Part shown: piece by piece, positions 1-10,579 of the stretch
Position numbering within the stretch: position 1 is the first letter of the stretch
Layout: each line of letters starts with the position of its first letter
NCBI GenBank assembly: GCA_907163375.1
Contig: CAJQUW010010476.1
Coordinates: 1-64,000, forward strand
Source of the DNA: Prostheceraeus crozeri
Taxonomy: Eukaryota > Platyhelminthes > Polycladida > Euryleptidae
Direction of reading: 5' to 3'
DNA: 64,000 bases
Position numbers and translations under genes: made by a program
The notes under the pieces: model-generated
The model's database searches: none
Told to the model about the DNA's origin: nothing
The model's input: the letters and a program-made list of their open reading frames with translations, nothing else

Positions 1-1660
1 GCCATCATATGGGGGGCGGCGAAGAGTAATACAGAGCGCTTAGCGTTGGCTACGGAGATGAGAGAGCTCCCATTGTTTAGATTCTTGATGTATGAGCTAA
101 GTGTGTTGGTAAGGCGGATTATCTCAGGTACACACATCGAGTAACATCTGGATATTCGAGAGTGACAGATCGTTTACGTTGGAATCGAAAAGGCAAAGAT
201 TGGATGTACAGGAATTTGTTTACTATTGGGGCGGGTCGCAAAAAAGCCTCCTGTTTTTATTGATGGATGAATTTAATGACACAGTGATCAGTTTACATGT
301 GGGAAACGCAACAATTGAATGATTGTCTGATTTATCTTTGTGACATACGTGTAATCTTTCCTTGACATATCACTACCGATTCAGTTATTTTGTCAGTCCA
401 TTTTCTATGTGTGGGGACCCCCGCTCGTCGGGTTTGTGTGGTTCAGTTAGAGGGTCGCGAAACACAACAGACGAGTCCCTGCTGGATGACTGACGGACTG
501 GCAGGATTAGTTTTATATCCCTTAATCGGTAGCTGAAGTAGGGGTCGATGTATTGTAATTCAATTGATGAAAAGGGCAAAGCTGAGTCAATTTATTCGTT
601 GCTACGAGAAAGCACATGTGTTGCTTGTAAGAAGGATTAATCCTAGGGTGACAGTAGAATGCCTGTTGTACACTTTGGATGGAAGAACGCGCCATCAGGT
701 CATCCTTAAGGACTATCTTTATCTAATAATTTAAATTAGTAAGCATTATAATTCTATTATTATGGCTACTGGGATGACTTTCATCATCGTATAGAAGATC
801 AGCGTTAGCCACAAGCCCCAACCTATCCAATGCCGAAACAGCTACTATTTGCATTTTGCAAGCATCCCAGGAAAACATCGTCCATCCATGGCGACACGAA
901 AAGTAACGTGCGGACAATGTTTACGTTGGTTTATAATTGCGGGTCCAGAATGTTTCCGTTTTTTAAAGTAAGAGTGTTTTTTTTCACGTGCTCAACGTTC
1001 GGATCGATACCTTATATGGTGCGTTGGTGGCTGATAAGTCAACCTTTGCAATATGATCCATACACGTTGGACAAGTACAAAACGAGCATTGTCGAGCTAT
1101 CAACTGTCTCCTTAAAGTTCAGGAAGGAAGATGAGCGCCTATTGCTATGAATCGACCATATGCATTAATATGCTCGCCCAAAACATTACAAAGAAGATCA
1201 ACACGTATTTTTTCAATGTAATAAATGTAGAATTCATGCTAAACTTTATCTGACTATGCGCAAGATCAAAATTGATTGAAAAATTTTTTTTTCATTCTGC
1301 TCAGCTTTTCGTATTCAATGCGAGATGTTTCTCTAAATTAGCCTATATGACAGTTTAGAGTTTTTACTTATCAATGCGTCCTCAAAAACGGCAAAATATA
1401 TTTGCAAAACGACTAAGACAGACTGCGCATCAAGGCTTTTCCAAGTGCGCCGATCGGTTTACCACAAGTGTATATTAGCAGCTGTCATAGTCGTCTCCCC
1501 AACACATGGTAAACAGAGAAAGAACGGAAATCCATAGCAAACCTACTGACAAATTTTCTTTCGGTATAACGTACTGCTACACTTAACTACACCTCGGATT
1601 TTCCCACATATTTGTTGTCCCTTCTTTTCTCATCATACATTCCCTCATTTTGACAGATCT
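1..1660. other. unassigned AT-rich DNA
   Basis: No ORF with a recognisable domain, no structural RNA and no clear inverted or tandem repeat was found here by eye. The open frames present are short (up to 106 codons) and have no coding-like composition, so none is called. Confidence 0.6.
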
Positions 1661-1667
1661 GATCATG

Positions 1668-1785
1668 AAGGGGCGCTGTGGCCTTGTGTAGTGTTTGGCT
1701 CTGCATCCGAAGACCTTTGGGTCAAATGGGGTCGGGTCAAACCTAAGACTTTAAAATCACTCGGGCACAAAGAAGAAGAGTGGGA
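1668..1785 (+). repeat. tRNA-derived SINE-like fragment
   Basis: The segment opens with GGGGCGCTGTGGCCTTGTG, which looks like the head of a tRNA-related SINE with an A-box-like stretch. About 50 bases on is a degraded GGTCAAA-type stretch where a B box (GGTTCGANTCC) would sit. It ends in AAGAAGAAG. A functional tRNA is excluded because the cloverleaf and B box are not intact. The call rests on pattern recognition only. Confidence 0.3.
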
Positions 1786-2290
1786 TAATATCAGTTCAGC
1801 CACATGGAAGAAAGGCCCCGTGGCTAATTTTGCTGCAGATTAATAAGGTTCATTTATATTTATATTTTATTTCAGTAAAGCGTTAACGGTCCAGTTGAGT
1901 TGGCAGTCAGAATACTGCAAAGCTAGCAGCAGCATGAAAATGGAGATTTCAGAGATGTGATGCATGATCTGTGGTGAAGTAGGCAAGATATAAGATGATT
2001 TTTGTGCATGTAATTGTCGGTACAGAACTGGTTTGCAAAAATTAGTTGTGTAAGTCTAAGATATCAACAAATCTCTTCATCCTAAATTTTGAAATAGATA
2101 TTTTTATCCATCCGAAGTGGTTTGAAATCGATAGGTGACCGTTGTTTTGTTCAGTCCAAATGAGTGTAGTCTTGACTCTTGAATCTGAAAACCTTCAAAA
2201 ATGCTCTGCCATGTCCCTGCTAACCGACTTGAACGCTGCAAATTCATCAGTGCAGACTCCGTCCATATTAATCAGGTAATGGCGTTGGCT
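1786..2290. other. unassigned DNA
   Basis: Nothing recognisable was seen between the SINE-like fragment and the AT-only tract. Confidence 0.5.
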
Positions 2291-2292
2291 TT

Positions 2293-2520
2293 TATATAAT
2301 AAAAATTAAAAAATTAAATAAAGAAAAAAAAAATAAATAAAAAAATATTTTAAAAAATGTTATTATTAATAAAATTTATATATAAATTTAAATTTAAAAA
2401 TTATTTAAATTAAAATTAATTATTAATTTTAAAATTAAAATTAAAAAAAAAATATAAATTTTATTATTTTATAATATAATATTAGTAAAAAAATTTTAAA
2501 TTACCTAAAAATTTAAAAAA
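2293..2520. repeat. AT-only low-complexity tract
   Basis: About 230 bases are almost entirely A and T, with runs of A and AAATTTAAA-like words. The tract directly precedes the 18S-like sequence. It could be an expanded A-rich tract at an insertion boundary. No other function is visible. Confidence 0.7.
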
Positions 2521-2524
2521 ATGA

Positions 2525-3345
2525 AAAACCAGGTTACAGAAGAGACTATATGCCCAGCACTCTAATACAAAAACCATGGATGAAACTACGCCATGGTTTA
2601 GATCAACCATAAGTCCCCTTAGAAAGTCCCAACCATAAGTACCCGGCATATTTTGGGCTAAAGCCCTCTGATTCATCACATAATTGTTACCTCCTCCTGT
2701 GGGCTCCATCCTCTATCCACTATAAGCCTAAGCCTAGCTCCCGCATCCTAGCCCAGGGACGATTGGCTATGTCCTCGGAGCATTTAGTGGTGTGCAGATG
2801 AGATTGATGACATGAAATTTCTAGCCAACATATTTATAGGCCCCCGTAACTGAGGAGTACACACAAAACCATTAACGAGTACCAATTGTAAGCCAAGTCC
2901 TGGATGCCCAGCAGGCCGCGGTAATTACCAGCCCTAAAAATAGTGTCTATTAAAGTTGTTGCAGTTAAAAAGCTTGTAGTTTGGATCTGAGAAGTAGACC
3001 CAATGGTTGGTCACACGATCTACTGCTGGTCTCGCCTGCATAGTCGGTAATTGAGTTTGGTGCTCTTAATTGAATGCCGTAATGCCCCGCCACTTTCCTT
3101 TGACAAAATTGGAGTGCTCAAATCAGCCCCCACTGCCTGAACAATCCGAACATATCATGGAACAATGGAAAGGACTTCGGTTCTATTTTGTTGGTTTTCG
3201 GAACATGAAGTAATGATTAAGAGGACAGACGGGGCATCATTCGTAATTGCGTGGGTGAGTGAAATGCTGAGATCATCGCTGGACGGCCCACCAGCGAATG
3301 CATTTGCCAAGAATGTTTCCATGAACCAAGAATACATTGAATGTG
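2525..3345 (+). pseudogene. 18S rRNA pseudogene, strongly diverged
   Basis: The order of landmarks follows the sense strand of eukaryotic small-subunit rRNA. Weak 5' end similarity (AACCAGGTT for AACCTGGTT, then GAAACTACG) begins near 2,525. Clear matches follow: GAGTACACAC near 2,850, GCCGCGGTAATTACCAGC near 2,915 (the universal GCCGCGGTAATTCCAGC site), TATTAAAGTTGTTGCAG near 2,950, TCTATTTTGTTGGTTTTC near 3,181 and GCATTTGCCAAGAATGTTT near 3,300. Many indels and substitutions hit invariant bases, and the segment between about 2,600 and 2,840 is barely alignable. The similarity stops where the integrase fragment starts, so only the 5' half or so is present. This is a dead copy, not an active rDNA unit. 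Confidence 0.85.
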
Positions 3346-3765
3346 TGGTTGCCCTCCCAGAGTTCTGCCTGGTTCACCTCACGCACCTCATCCACGTGTG
3401 TGAGGAGTCATTTTCCGCCGGTCGGCGGCCAACCCACATTCGATGCTTTGAATGATGGTGGGCATGCTCTGCGTCATTAAGAAACACGTGTCCCCTACGT
3501 TCCTGAAACATTAATGAAATTCCTTCCCCTGACGCTCCTTTAAGCGTCCGATTGAAGCGCTCCACCAACCGCCGCTTTTTGTAAGGCAACTCTTGCGACA
3601 CTGAAAGAGCTCAATACCATGCGCTGCAAACGTTGTCCGCACCCAACCTCTTCTCAAATTCCTTCCCCTGATCTGTCAGCACCTCGCATCAGGATCCGGC
3701 CATCTGTGAGAAAAATGTTCCGAAAGGCACGCAGCAGCCACTTCTATGAATATGTCGTTGAATGT
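3346..3765 (-). pseudogene. integrase (rve/DDE) fragment, Polinton-like
   Basis: On the minus strand, in shifting frames, one reads LTDQGKEFEKRLG near 3,690-3,650 (the second Asp region of retroviral-type integrases), then KKRRLVERFNRTLKG near 3,575-3,530 (the LVERFNRTLK motif with the catalytic Glu). HHHSKHRMWVGRRPAE near 3,465-3,415 resembles the YNxSxHRSIGxxPxEV segment that follows. This is the integrase core of Polinton/Maverick elements or closely related retroelements. At least two frameshifts separate the motifs, so it is non-functional. A Ty3/gypsy or Ginger origin is possible. Confidence 0.6.
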
Positions 3766-4490
3766 GCCCCAAATTCTTATCTCTTCTGTTCTTCGTCATC
3801 CTCTTCTCCTCAAAATCTTTAACTTCGGATCGTCACCGCGTGCTCTCGATTCTCCCCGACGGTATGATTTTTTTTGCTTTCTCCACCCTTCATGTATTAA
3901 TCATCCCCCTCTATTTTTTTCCGCCGTCCCCGTTCTTCCCCTTCGTCCTTCACTTCCGCGTGGCCCGGGGACTCTCACCCTTCTGTCTATAGAGGTTGCG
4001 CACTCTCACAGTATCTTATTTAAAAACCCATTTGGGCGCGGACCCGCGCCACATCCTTCCTCGACGCTCCTCTGGCGTCCTCGGCCATATTTATGTCATC
4101 GCCTGGTACCCCAGGTAGACTTTTTTTTGCTCTTTCATCGTCCCGGAGTCCTCCTCACCTCCCCCCGTACCCCCACTTCCTGCCTTCCCGGCGGGGGGGG
4201 CTCGGGAGGGGGGGGGGGGGAGGGGGGGGGGGGGGGGGGTGTGGGGTGGGTTGGGGGGGGGGTGAGTGGTGTGTGGGGGAGTGGGCTTGGTCGTCTGGAG
4301 GGGGAGGGTGGGAGGGCGGGTTCGAGGGACATTGGGTGCGCGGGTCTGAAGCCAGGGGATGTCGATGTGGGTAATAGGCACTCGTCCCGCGCTTCGTCTT
4401 CAATGCTTCAGACAGCCCCAACTCTCCGCAGAATCCCAGACCACGCCCACAGCCAACAGCACATTCTGAACTACTTGTGAAAATCGCATT
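3766..4490. repeat. C/T-rich low complexity with a long interrupted G-run
   Basis: This stretch is pyrimidine-rich on the plus strand and then changes abruptly at about 4,190-4,262 into an almost continuous run of G (blocks of up to about 17, broken by A or T). The proline-rich and glycine-rich open frames here are products of the homopolymers and are not genes. The run could form G-quadruplexes. Homopolymer length is also the least reliable part of any assembly. Confidence 0.6.
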
Positions 4491-4590
4491 GTGAAGCTTG
4501 CATCAACCTATCCGATTACACTTATTGGAATGTGCCAGATTGTGCCAGTTCTTCAGACAGCCCCAACTATCCGCCAGAATCCGCAGAAAT
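4404..4590 (+). repeat. short direct repeat, about 35 bp twice
   Basis: CTTCAGACAGCCCCAACT followed by a CCGC-AGAATCC block occurs at 4,404-4,438 and again at 4,549-4,585 with few changes, 145 bp apart. No known element was recognised. Confidence 0.6.
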
Positions 4591-4984
4591 GCATAATTCC
4601 ACGTCGACGTTTCACGTTGAAAAATCGATATAAAATTGATTGTGTCGTGAAAAGAATCATAACTAAATGGAAATATGTTGAAATGTCAATATCACGTTTT
4701 TAAATCCGTAATTTCTAGTTGCTTGCATTGAAAATAGCTCTAACATCTGTGTATGGTGAGCAGTAATAGCTGCATGATAATAAATTTGAGAAACTGTGAG
4801 CATGAAAGAACTTAATTAGCGTAAGTTACCCATTGTTAATTAATTCAACACTTCAATATTAGATATGTTGGTTTACAAACCTACTTGTGCTATAGCATTA
4901 ATAGTTGGATGACAAATAATTGAAAGTTTTTGAAACAGCTATCATGCAACAAATCCTAGAAATTCCTATTTCAAGACTGCATAA

Positions 4985-6250
4985 AAGTTTGAGGTGGAGA
5001 AATGTTTTTTATCAATGGCGACAAAAAACAATTGCCATTACGATATCCACTTACGTTATACAATCTTTCTATTGTTTCTTACAGATGGATTCATCAAGGA
5101 TACTGTTTAAATAGGTCATTATTTCACTTTTAATATTTCATCTTGAATTGAAAACCTTGTGGCCATCGAATATTGTATTTGCTTTTCAAAATTGCTACAT
5201 TTGAAAAAACTGCCATAATTTTGATATTCTGAGTCCGTTTTAAGATAAAATGATGAAAGCACACAAGAGGTATAGATGCTACACTACGAACTACACGTTG
5301 TATATGGCTACATGCACACGTATAGCCTTTGCACACAATATCAGTTTTTCGTTATTTGCCCTACAAATAGGTTTAGTTGCGCAATTTAATCAATTAATTT
5401 CATGCTTCACAACAAGTATAGAACAATCAAAATGCAAACTCATTTTATTATAGCTCCTTCATCTCAATTTATTATATTAACATATATTATTATGCTTCGC
5501 ACTTTTCAATATCATCGTAGGCCTATGGTATTTGGTCACATATTGTTGTAGACCATCTGCGATCACCAATGAATTAAGCCTGAAGTTGTTTGTTTGTCCA
5601 CATAAATAGTAGAGACAAGGGGATATTACGCTGTGTTTGTGTTTGCAGATTGAGTTTTTTCCAACAAATGGTTTAGATATCCTTTTAATAAAATTACATG
5701 TATTCATTTTATAATAAAAATTGAAGCGTTCCTGAATATCTTCATCGCATGAACTGTTGAAAAAAGCGATCGGCAATGGTGCTACATACTCCGTTTTATA
5801 TTTGCAGATTACATTTTTCTAAAAAAAAAAACGTTACTTGAATATCAGAATGAAATTATTAATAAAGACTAGGAGTTTTGATTAGAAAATGATTTATAAA
5901 TTGATAGATGATCAAACCAATTCGGCTACTCCTGAATATCTTCATTTGCTATCAACAATTCCCTAAGAAAATCACATGCCACATCATCTAAAGGTTAAGT
6001 GATCCAAAGGCTTAATTGTCTTTACTATAACACCTAAAAGTACTATAAATGATTTTCTTTTATAAACTTTGAGTAGGCGCCACCCATGGAATGTTGGGTT
6101 GAGTTATAGTATGATAATTCTCCTCTGTACATCAGCACAAATTTGTCTTCTTTTTTACAGGTTATTGATTACTGAGGATGTTCAAACTCGTCGTATCTGT
6201 GCATCGATGACTCAATACCTTGACCTACGTTAGGCTGTTTTTTATGCAGG
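4985..6250 (+). repeat. 1.2 kb dispersed repeat, copy A
   Basis: Collinear with the reverse complement of about 21,990-23,110. Shared landmarks in order are GATATC..TTATACAAT (5,040), TCTATTGTTTCT (5,068), GCACACAAGAGG-TATAGATGC (5,257), CAAATAGGTTTAGTTGCGCAA (5,365), ATACTCCGTTTTAT (5,788), TATGATAATTCT-CTCTG (6,110) and ACTCGTCGTATCTGTGCATC (6,187). Identity looks like 65-80 percent with indels. No coding domain is visible in either copy, so it is an unclassified, probably non-autonomous element. Ends are approximate. Confidence 0.65.
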
Positions 6251-6810
6251 TTTGCTATCTAAAAATCGCAATGTTTCCGACTTTTTACGAAATTGAACTA
6301 TGTAAATATTTGAAATTTATGTATTCAAACTCCACATTTTTTCCTGATTTTCCGCTTTTTTTCTTGGCGAATTGCAACCCCTGTTTGTGATATAACCGGT
6401 CTGCGTTAGAATCTGAAGCATGCCTATGCAAGAGCTATTTCAATGTTTTATTTTCGTTTTATGTCATATAATCATCATATAAGCAATAATCAGCAAAAAA
6501 TTTAGAGCAAGCAAGAATTTATGAACCTCATATATGAAACTTTCTCTTCTATAACTATTCTACCAACTACCGGTCAAAACATTGCAAGATTAATTCACAA
6601 TTCTGTTGCAAATTACTTAATTACATTTTTCTATTCAAACAATACAATATGCACGGAGAAGGATGATTTTGTGTTTAATGCATGACTCCATGAAATTGCA
6701 TGAAGTTTCAGTGGATGTTTCAAGTAAATTAGTAGTTTGTGATTCAAGTTTTATGTCATTTAACTCATGTCAAATTGCATCATTTAAATGCAAATAAATA
6801 TACCTATTAA
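6251..6810. other. unassigned AT-rich DNA
   Basis: No gene, repeat partner or secondary structure was recognised. Confidence 0.5.
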
Positions 6811-6814
6811 ACAA

Positions 6815-7050
6815 TTGTGACATTTTCCTTACTTGAATCGTTGAACGGTGTTGTATTTTAGTGCGAGAAGAGGAAAACAACTTTGTTAGCTCGCATCCAT
6901 CGATGTGATGAACGAACAGTCAAAAGGTCTGACAGTTACACTGATAGCAAGACAACACATTACAGACTGACAGCAGTCACAAAGAAAATGGGAATCCTCC
7001 GCAAACGGTGGACTGTCTCAGATGAAGAGATTGTCACACACACACACTAC
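6815..7050 (+). repeat. about 200 bp dispersed repeat, copy 1
   Basis: Matches the reverse complement of about 30,320-30,530: GTGCGAGAAGAGGAAAAC, TTGTTAGCTCGCATCCATCG, GAACGAACAGTCA, CTGACAGTTACA, ACAGACTGACAGCAGTCACA and GGTGGACTGTCTCAGATGAA all recur. The 3' side ends in a (CA)n tract, mirrored by (TG)n at the partner, so the microsatellite belongs to the repeat. Probably a SINE or MITE; no termini defined. Confidence 0.65.
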
Positions 7051-7079
7051 AGTCATACCCATTAGTCATACACAGCAAA

Positions 7080-7335
7080 CGGTAATGATGTAGGGTTTGA
7101 AAATCTGTTTAAAAAATTTATATTAACAGAAAATAGTTGACCAAAAACGTTGATTACTGCGCTTTCTTCAAAGTTTTTTAAGCAACGATAAATCAACGTC
7201 ATATCACACGGTCAAAGCGTCCAGATATCAACCATCCATCACCATGTGAATAATCAACCATTATCGACCAAAATTCATTGAACATCAACGTTTTTCTCAC
7301 CGTTGATTCAACGATGTTCTTTTTCATTGGGTCTA
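7080..7335. repeat. CAACGTT-rich MITE-like segment
   Basis: The words AACGTTGAT, CAACGATAA, ATCAACGTC, ATCAACGTTTTT and CAACGATG recur in both orientations over 250 bp, and the end reads TTTTTCATTGGGTC. Similar ACGTTGA-rich non-autonomous elements are known in aquatic animal genomes. Exact termini and target duplication were not found. Confidence 0.35.
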
Positions 7336-7339
7336 TAAA

Positions 7340-8225
7340 GTGGACATTTAACTATTACAGGGAAAATATTCTCAGCATTAAAAAAACAGAAAAAATTGTT
7401 ATTTTTAATAATATCAATAGTTTGGTCATCTTTCATATATTTTAAGGCACATTCAATTCGAAGTGGTAGCTGATGTGTGGAACTATATATGCAGAATCTT
7501 TGAAAAATGCGTTAATGAAGGTTTTTTCCAATGTGTATTTTGAATTGGTCTTCAACTTCCAAAAGATGGCTTCGAATCGTATTGTGAGATGGTCTTTCAT
7601 TCCTCAAGGTTTTGAGTTTTGCAATTCATTATCAACCTGTTTCATCAATTAACCGAGGAGATGCTTTATAGCTCGCCTTGATTTATTGAGTGATGTGTAG
7701 GTAGTTGAAGACCTAGTAATCAATAATGTCTATGCTCGGACATTTTCAGATTGAATGGATCGCAGCACTACAGCAAGTTACCCATACAAAACAGATCAAA
7801 CAAGACGACATCCATAATCAAAAAGAGTAAGGCGAACAATTGTTAGTATTTGACATTGATGAAAAGCAATTGTTGTCGTATGCGTGCAGCTTTCATCTGC
7901 TGGAAGGAATCTACTCTGGGTAAACAACAGGTCTTACATACCGTTCCCTCAACGATGAGATGCATGGACTTCATACTGGTATCTTCTCAACGATTATTCG
8001 CATCAATCTCACTTCACCTTCACAAAACACTGATTTTCGTGAATGGACCAAGAACTGCTCCTCATGTTGCCATTTAAAACCCTCTAGCAAGAAATCGCTC
8101 AATCCATGACCGAGCGATGATGTTTTTGAGCGAATTGGTTCGATTGGTTGAAAGGAAATGTTTCCAATTTGACAATATTATATTTTGGGTACGGAAACAG
8201 ACTGGTCGTAGTCAAGATGCTCTCC
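7340..8225. other. unassigned DNA
   Basis: A 75-codon open frame lies at 7,850-8,077 but has no recognisable domain or context. No other feature was seen. Confidence 0.5.
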
Positions 8226-8230
8226 TATTG

Positions 8231-8268
8231 CACTAGCGCTTTCGACCTGCTACGCTGACTATCGTCAG
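8231..8268 (-). ncRNA. possible hammerhead-ribozyme-like core
   Basis: The minus strand reads CTGACGA, then 18 nt, then GAAA and GCGCTAGTGC. This matches the order CUGANGA - stem II - GAAA - stem III of hammerhead ribozymes, which occur in the terminal repeats of Penelope-like elements. The sequence lies next to Penelope-like protein fragments. Stem II pairing is poor and stem I was not found, so this may be a relic or chance. Confidence 0.22.
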
Positions 8269-8416
8269 GCGCACCTGAGACATTGGAGACATTGTTATGG
8301 TAGACTCAACATCGGGATGGATAGAATGTATGCAAGCACGAACTACGACGAGTACAATCGATAGCTCAGTTGGTTTGGTGTTCCCGTAGTTCCAGTGTCG
8401 GATAATGCAACAGAGT

Positions 8417-8735
8417 TCACTTCAAGAGGTTTCTGCATGTGCAATACTTGCTTCCCCGTTCCCCCTGTCGTGTTGAATGGGGTCCGTCAGACGGTTGTTG
8501 CTTTCTCATGGCGCGCCTCCACTCCTGTCGATCGAAGACCATTGCTGGATTGTAATTATATCCTTTCCTTCTTTCTGGATTCAGGTCCAGAGCATGAAGA
8601 TCCTCGGAGAGGACTTGTGACCATGTTTTCGCTGATCTTCTGCCGGCCTTCTGCATTTGACCTCCAATTGGAAAGATCCAACTGTGTCCGCAGTCACATG
8701 TAAATTTGTATATGAGGCAGGCGCGACTAAGAGGT
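8417..8735 (-). pseudogene. LINE 3'-end and CDCGHS fragment
   Basis: The minus-strand frame reads IYKFTCDCGHS, then RRSAKTWSQVLSEDLHALDL and, after a break, DRQEWRRAMRK. The TW..V..EDL..L.L...DR..WR pattern is typical of the C-terminal tail of many non-LTR retrotransposon polymerases. The first part resembles the start of a GIY-YIG domain and mirrors the one on the plus strand 60 bp away, so two elements or an inverted duplication are fused here. Not functional. Confidence 0.5.
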
Positions 8736-8739
8736 GGTA

Positions 8740-9070
8740 CGGAATCCATCAGACGTGGTACAGGAATACGTCTGTGACTGCGGACACAGTTACATAGGGC
8801 GCACTGGGAGGTGTCTCGGGATTCGCATGCGTGAACACTTTCCCAAGTGGCTGCAGGTTGAACGAAGCCGACCTCGTTCTTCTGCTGTTCCGTCTAGTGC
8901 TATATGCAGACATATCATTTCTTGTAATCGTTTTATTGGTCACGTTTTTTCTTCTTACTTTTGTGTTTTGAGTTTCTCAAAGTATTCTTTTCTTTTACCT
9001 ATTTTAGAGTCTCTTTACATATCATACATGCGTCCAGCCCTTTGTGTGCGATGGTCCCTTATGCCTGCTC
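8740..9070 (+). pseudogene. Penelope-like GIY-YIG endonuclease fragment
   Basis: The frame from 8,734 reads EYVCDCGHSYIGRTGRCL, with MREH and PKWL close behind. This is the Y-x-C-x-CG-x(2)-YIGRT-x-R-x(2)-R-x-REH pattern of the GIY-YIG nuclease domain at the C terminus of Penelope-like element polymerases. PSSAICRHI and ESLYISYMRPALCV follow, matching the usual downstream region. The RT part is absent from the plus strand, so only the 3' end of an element survives. It faces away from the similar minus-strand fragment. Confidence 0.6.
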
Positions 9071-9079
9071 ATAGCTCGG

Positions 9080-9495
9080 TCGTCATCCCGCCCAGTTTGT
9101 CAAAGGAAAGCTGGAAAAGTACTTGACTACAAGGACTTGTGAGGGATATTGATATTGCATGGATATTATTTTCGGACATTGAATTACCGTGTTTATGCTA
9201 TCATTCAATAACCAACTGAATGTATAGTTGAATGCAACTCAATTATTTTGTTATCGCATGTATATACGAGTAAAATAGCTAATGTTGTGACAGAAAAAGA
9301 GTCTCCTCTAATTCACTACCTGCTCTGTTATCAAGTTGCGCGTACGAATTTCATTAGCAAATAAATTTAACTAGTTTTAGGTCAATAATGCAACACACAT
9401 CAAAACGCATGATTAAAGCCACAAATGTCCTCTAAACGAAATGGTACCGACAAAGACTGATAAAAAGGATCGCTCCGCTTCATGTATTCAATCCA
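9080..9495. other. unassigned DNA, possible Penelope 3' flank
   Basis: The sequence follows the GIY-YIG fragment and may contain its 3' untranslated region, but no boundary or repeat was seen. Confidence 0.4.
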
Positions 9496-9499
9496 TCTT

Positions 9500-10300
9500 C
9501 TCTAAGCATGTGTCTTATTAATCAGATAATACTGACATTTGTGAAAATCAGGAGCTTCGTGCAGACTGTGCATCTTTGAGAGTTGCTTTCGAGGGTCTAC
9601 GAACACAAACCGCATGTAAATTTTAGTGCTATGCTGGTCATTATCTACTCTCTGTTGTGGGTGCAGAACACTGAATATTTGAAGGATTGAAAGAAACAAT
9701 CCATCGATAACAACGTCGCATAACTTTCTGGGTGTTCTTGCTAGTCGCTCATTGCAATTGAAGTGTCGTATCATTTGCACACATCACCAGTTTACTCACT
9801 AGGCAGTCTGGGAGGTCATTGATGTACAGTAGAAAAGAGTGGGACCCCAAAGAAGTTTGTGAAGTCAATCAACAAATCCGCAAGACCTAAGCTTCTCAAG
9901 GAGTCCTTGATGCCAGACTTTGTCGAATGCCTTGGAAATATCCGCAACTGATTTCATCTCACCTTGTCCGTCAAGAACACGACTCACATGTTCAGTGACA
10001 TATGAGAGAAGATCTGCAGTTGATTGAAAGTGGCTGAATCCATACTATTCTTCTTGTAGAAGGTTCTGAGTCTCAAGAAGTCAACATGTTGGTTAATAAC
10101 TACATACTTCAAAAATCCTGCCAGCAATTAGAAGCAGGCTGATATGACGGTAACTACATGGAAGAGATGAGTCAAAACCTTTCTTTGAAACTGGAAACAC
10201 AGAAGCTACTTTCCAAAAAAGAGGATAACTCATCGGTGGATACATGTCTTCTGAATCAATCGGGTGACGGTAAGAATGACAACAACGGGGATGTAGAGGA
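9500..10300 (-). pseudogene. non-LTR reverse transcriptase pseudogene
   Basis: On the minus strand WKVASVFPVSKKG and YRHISLL appear near 10,215-10,130 (RT block 1-2 pattern WK-A-V-P--KKG...YRPISLL). VADISKAFDKVWHQGLL lies near 9,940 (block A with F-D-K-V-W), and YINDLPDCL near 9,810 is followed by a damaged Y-A-D-D position (CANDT). At least three frame changes and several stops occur. The order fits a CR1/RTE/jockey-type LINE. Thumb-like sequence may continue to about 9,500. It ends close to the start of the piggyBac fragment. Confidence 0.75.
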
Positions 10301-10579
10301 GGTTTAAGAAGGAGACAGTGCCATGCTCTGAATGACAGGCGACGAACGCGTGACATCATGAGGCAAAAACCACGGAACATTATGGATGTAAGAAGTGAAA
10401 TAAAGGCATTTTTGTTGAACCTACTGGAAAATATTGTGCGTCTGATCCTAAGATATACTAATATGAGGAATATATCCTTGCATCGGAATTCCTGATGTTC
10501 ATATGCAAGGCTGGAACAGGCTTCCCCCTCACCGCACAAGTTTATACGGGGCGTCAACCAAATCAGTCCATCTATAAAA

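Noticed and set aside
1668..1785. Functional tRNA gene
   Set aside because: Cloverleaf and B box are not intact; only SINE-like similarity remains.
4091..4421. Proline- and glycine-rich open frames on both strands
   Set aside because: They are translations of the G-run and C/T-rich low complexity, with overlapping frames in every phase.
7850..8077. 75-codon frame
   Set aside because: No domain, promoter or partner copy; plausible by chance.
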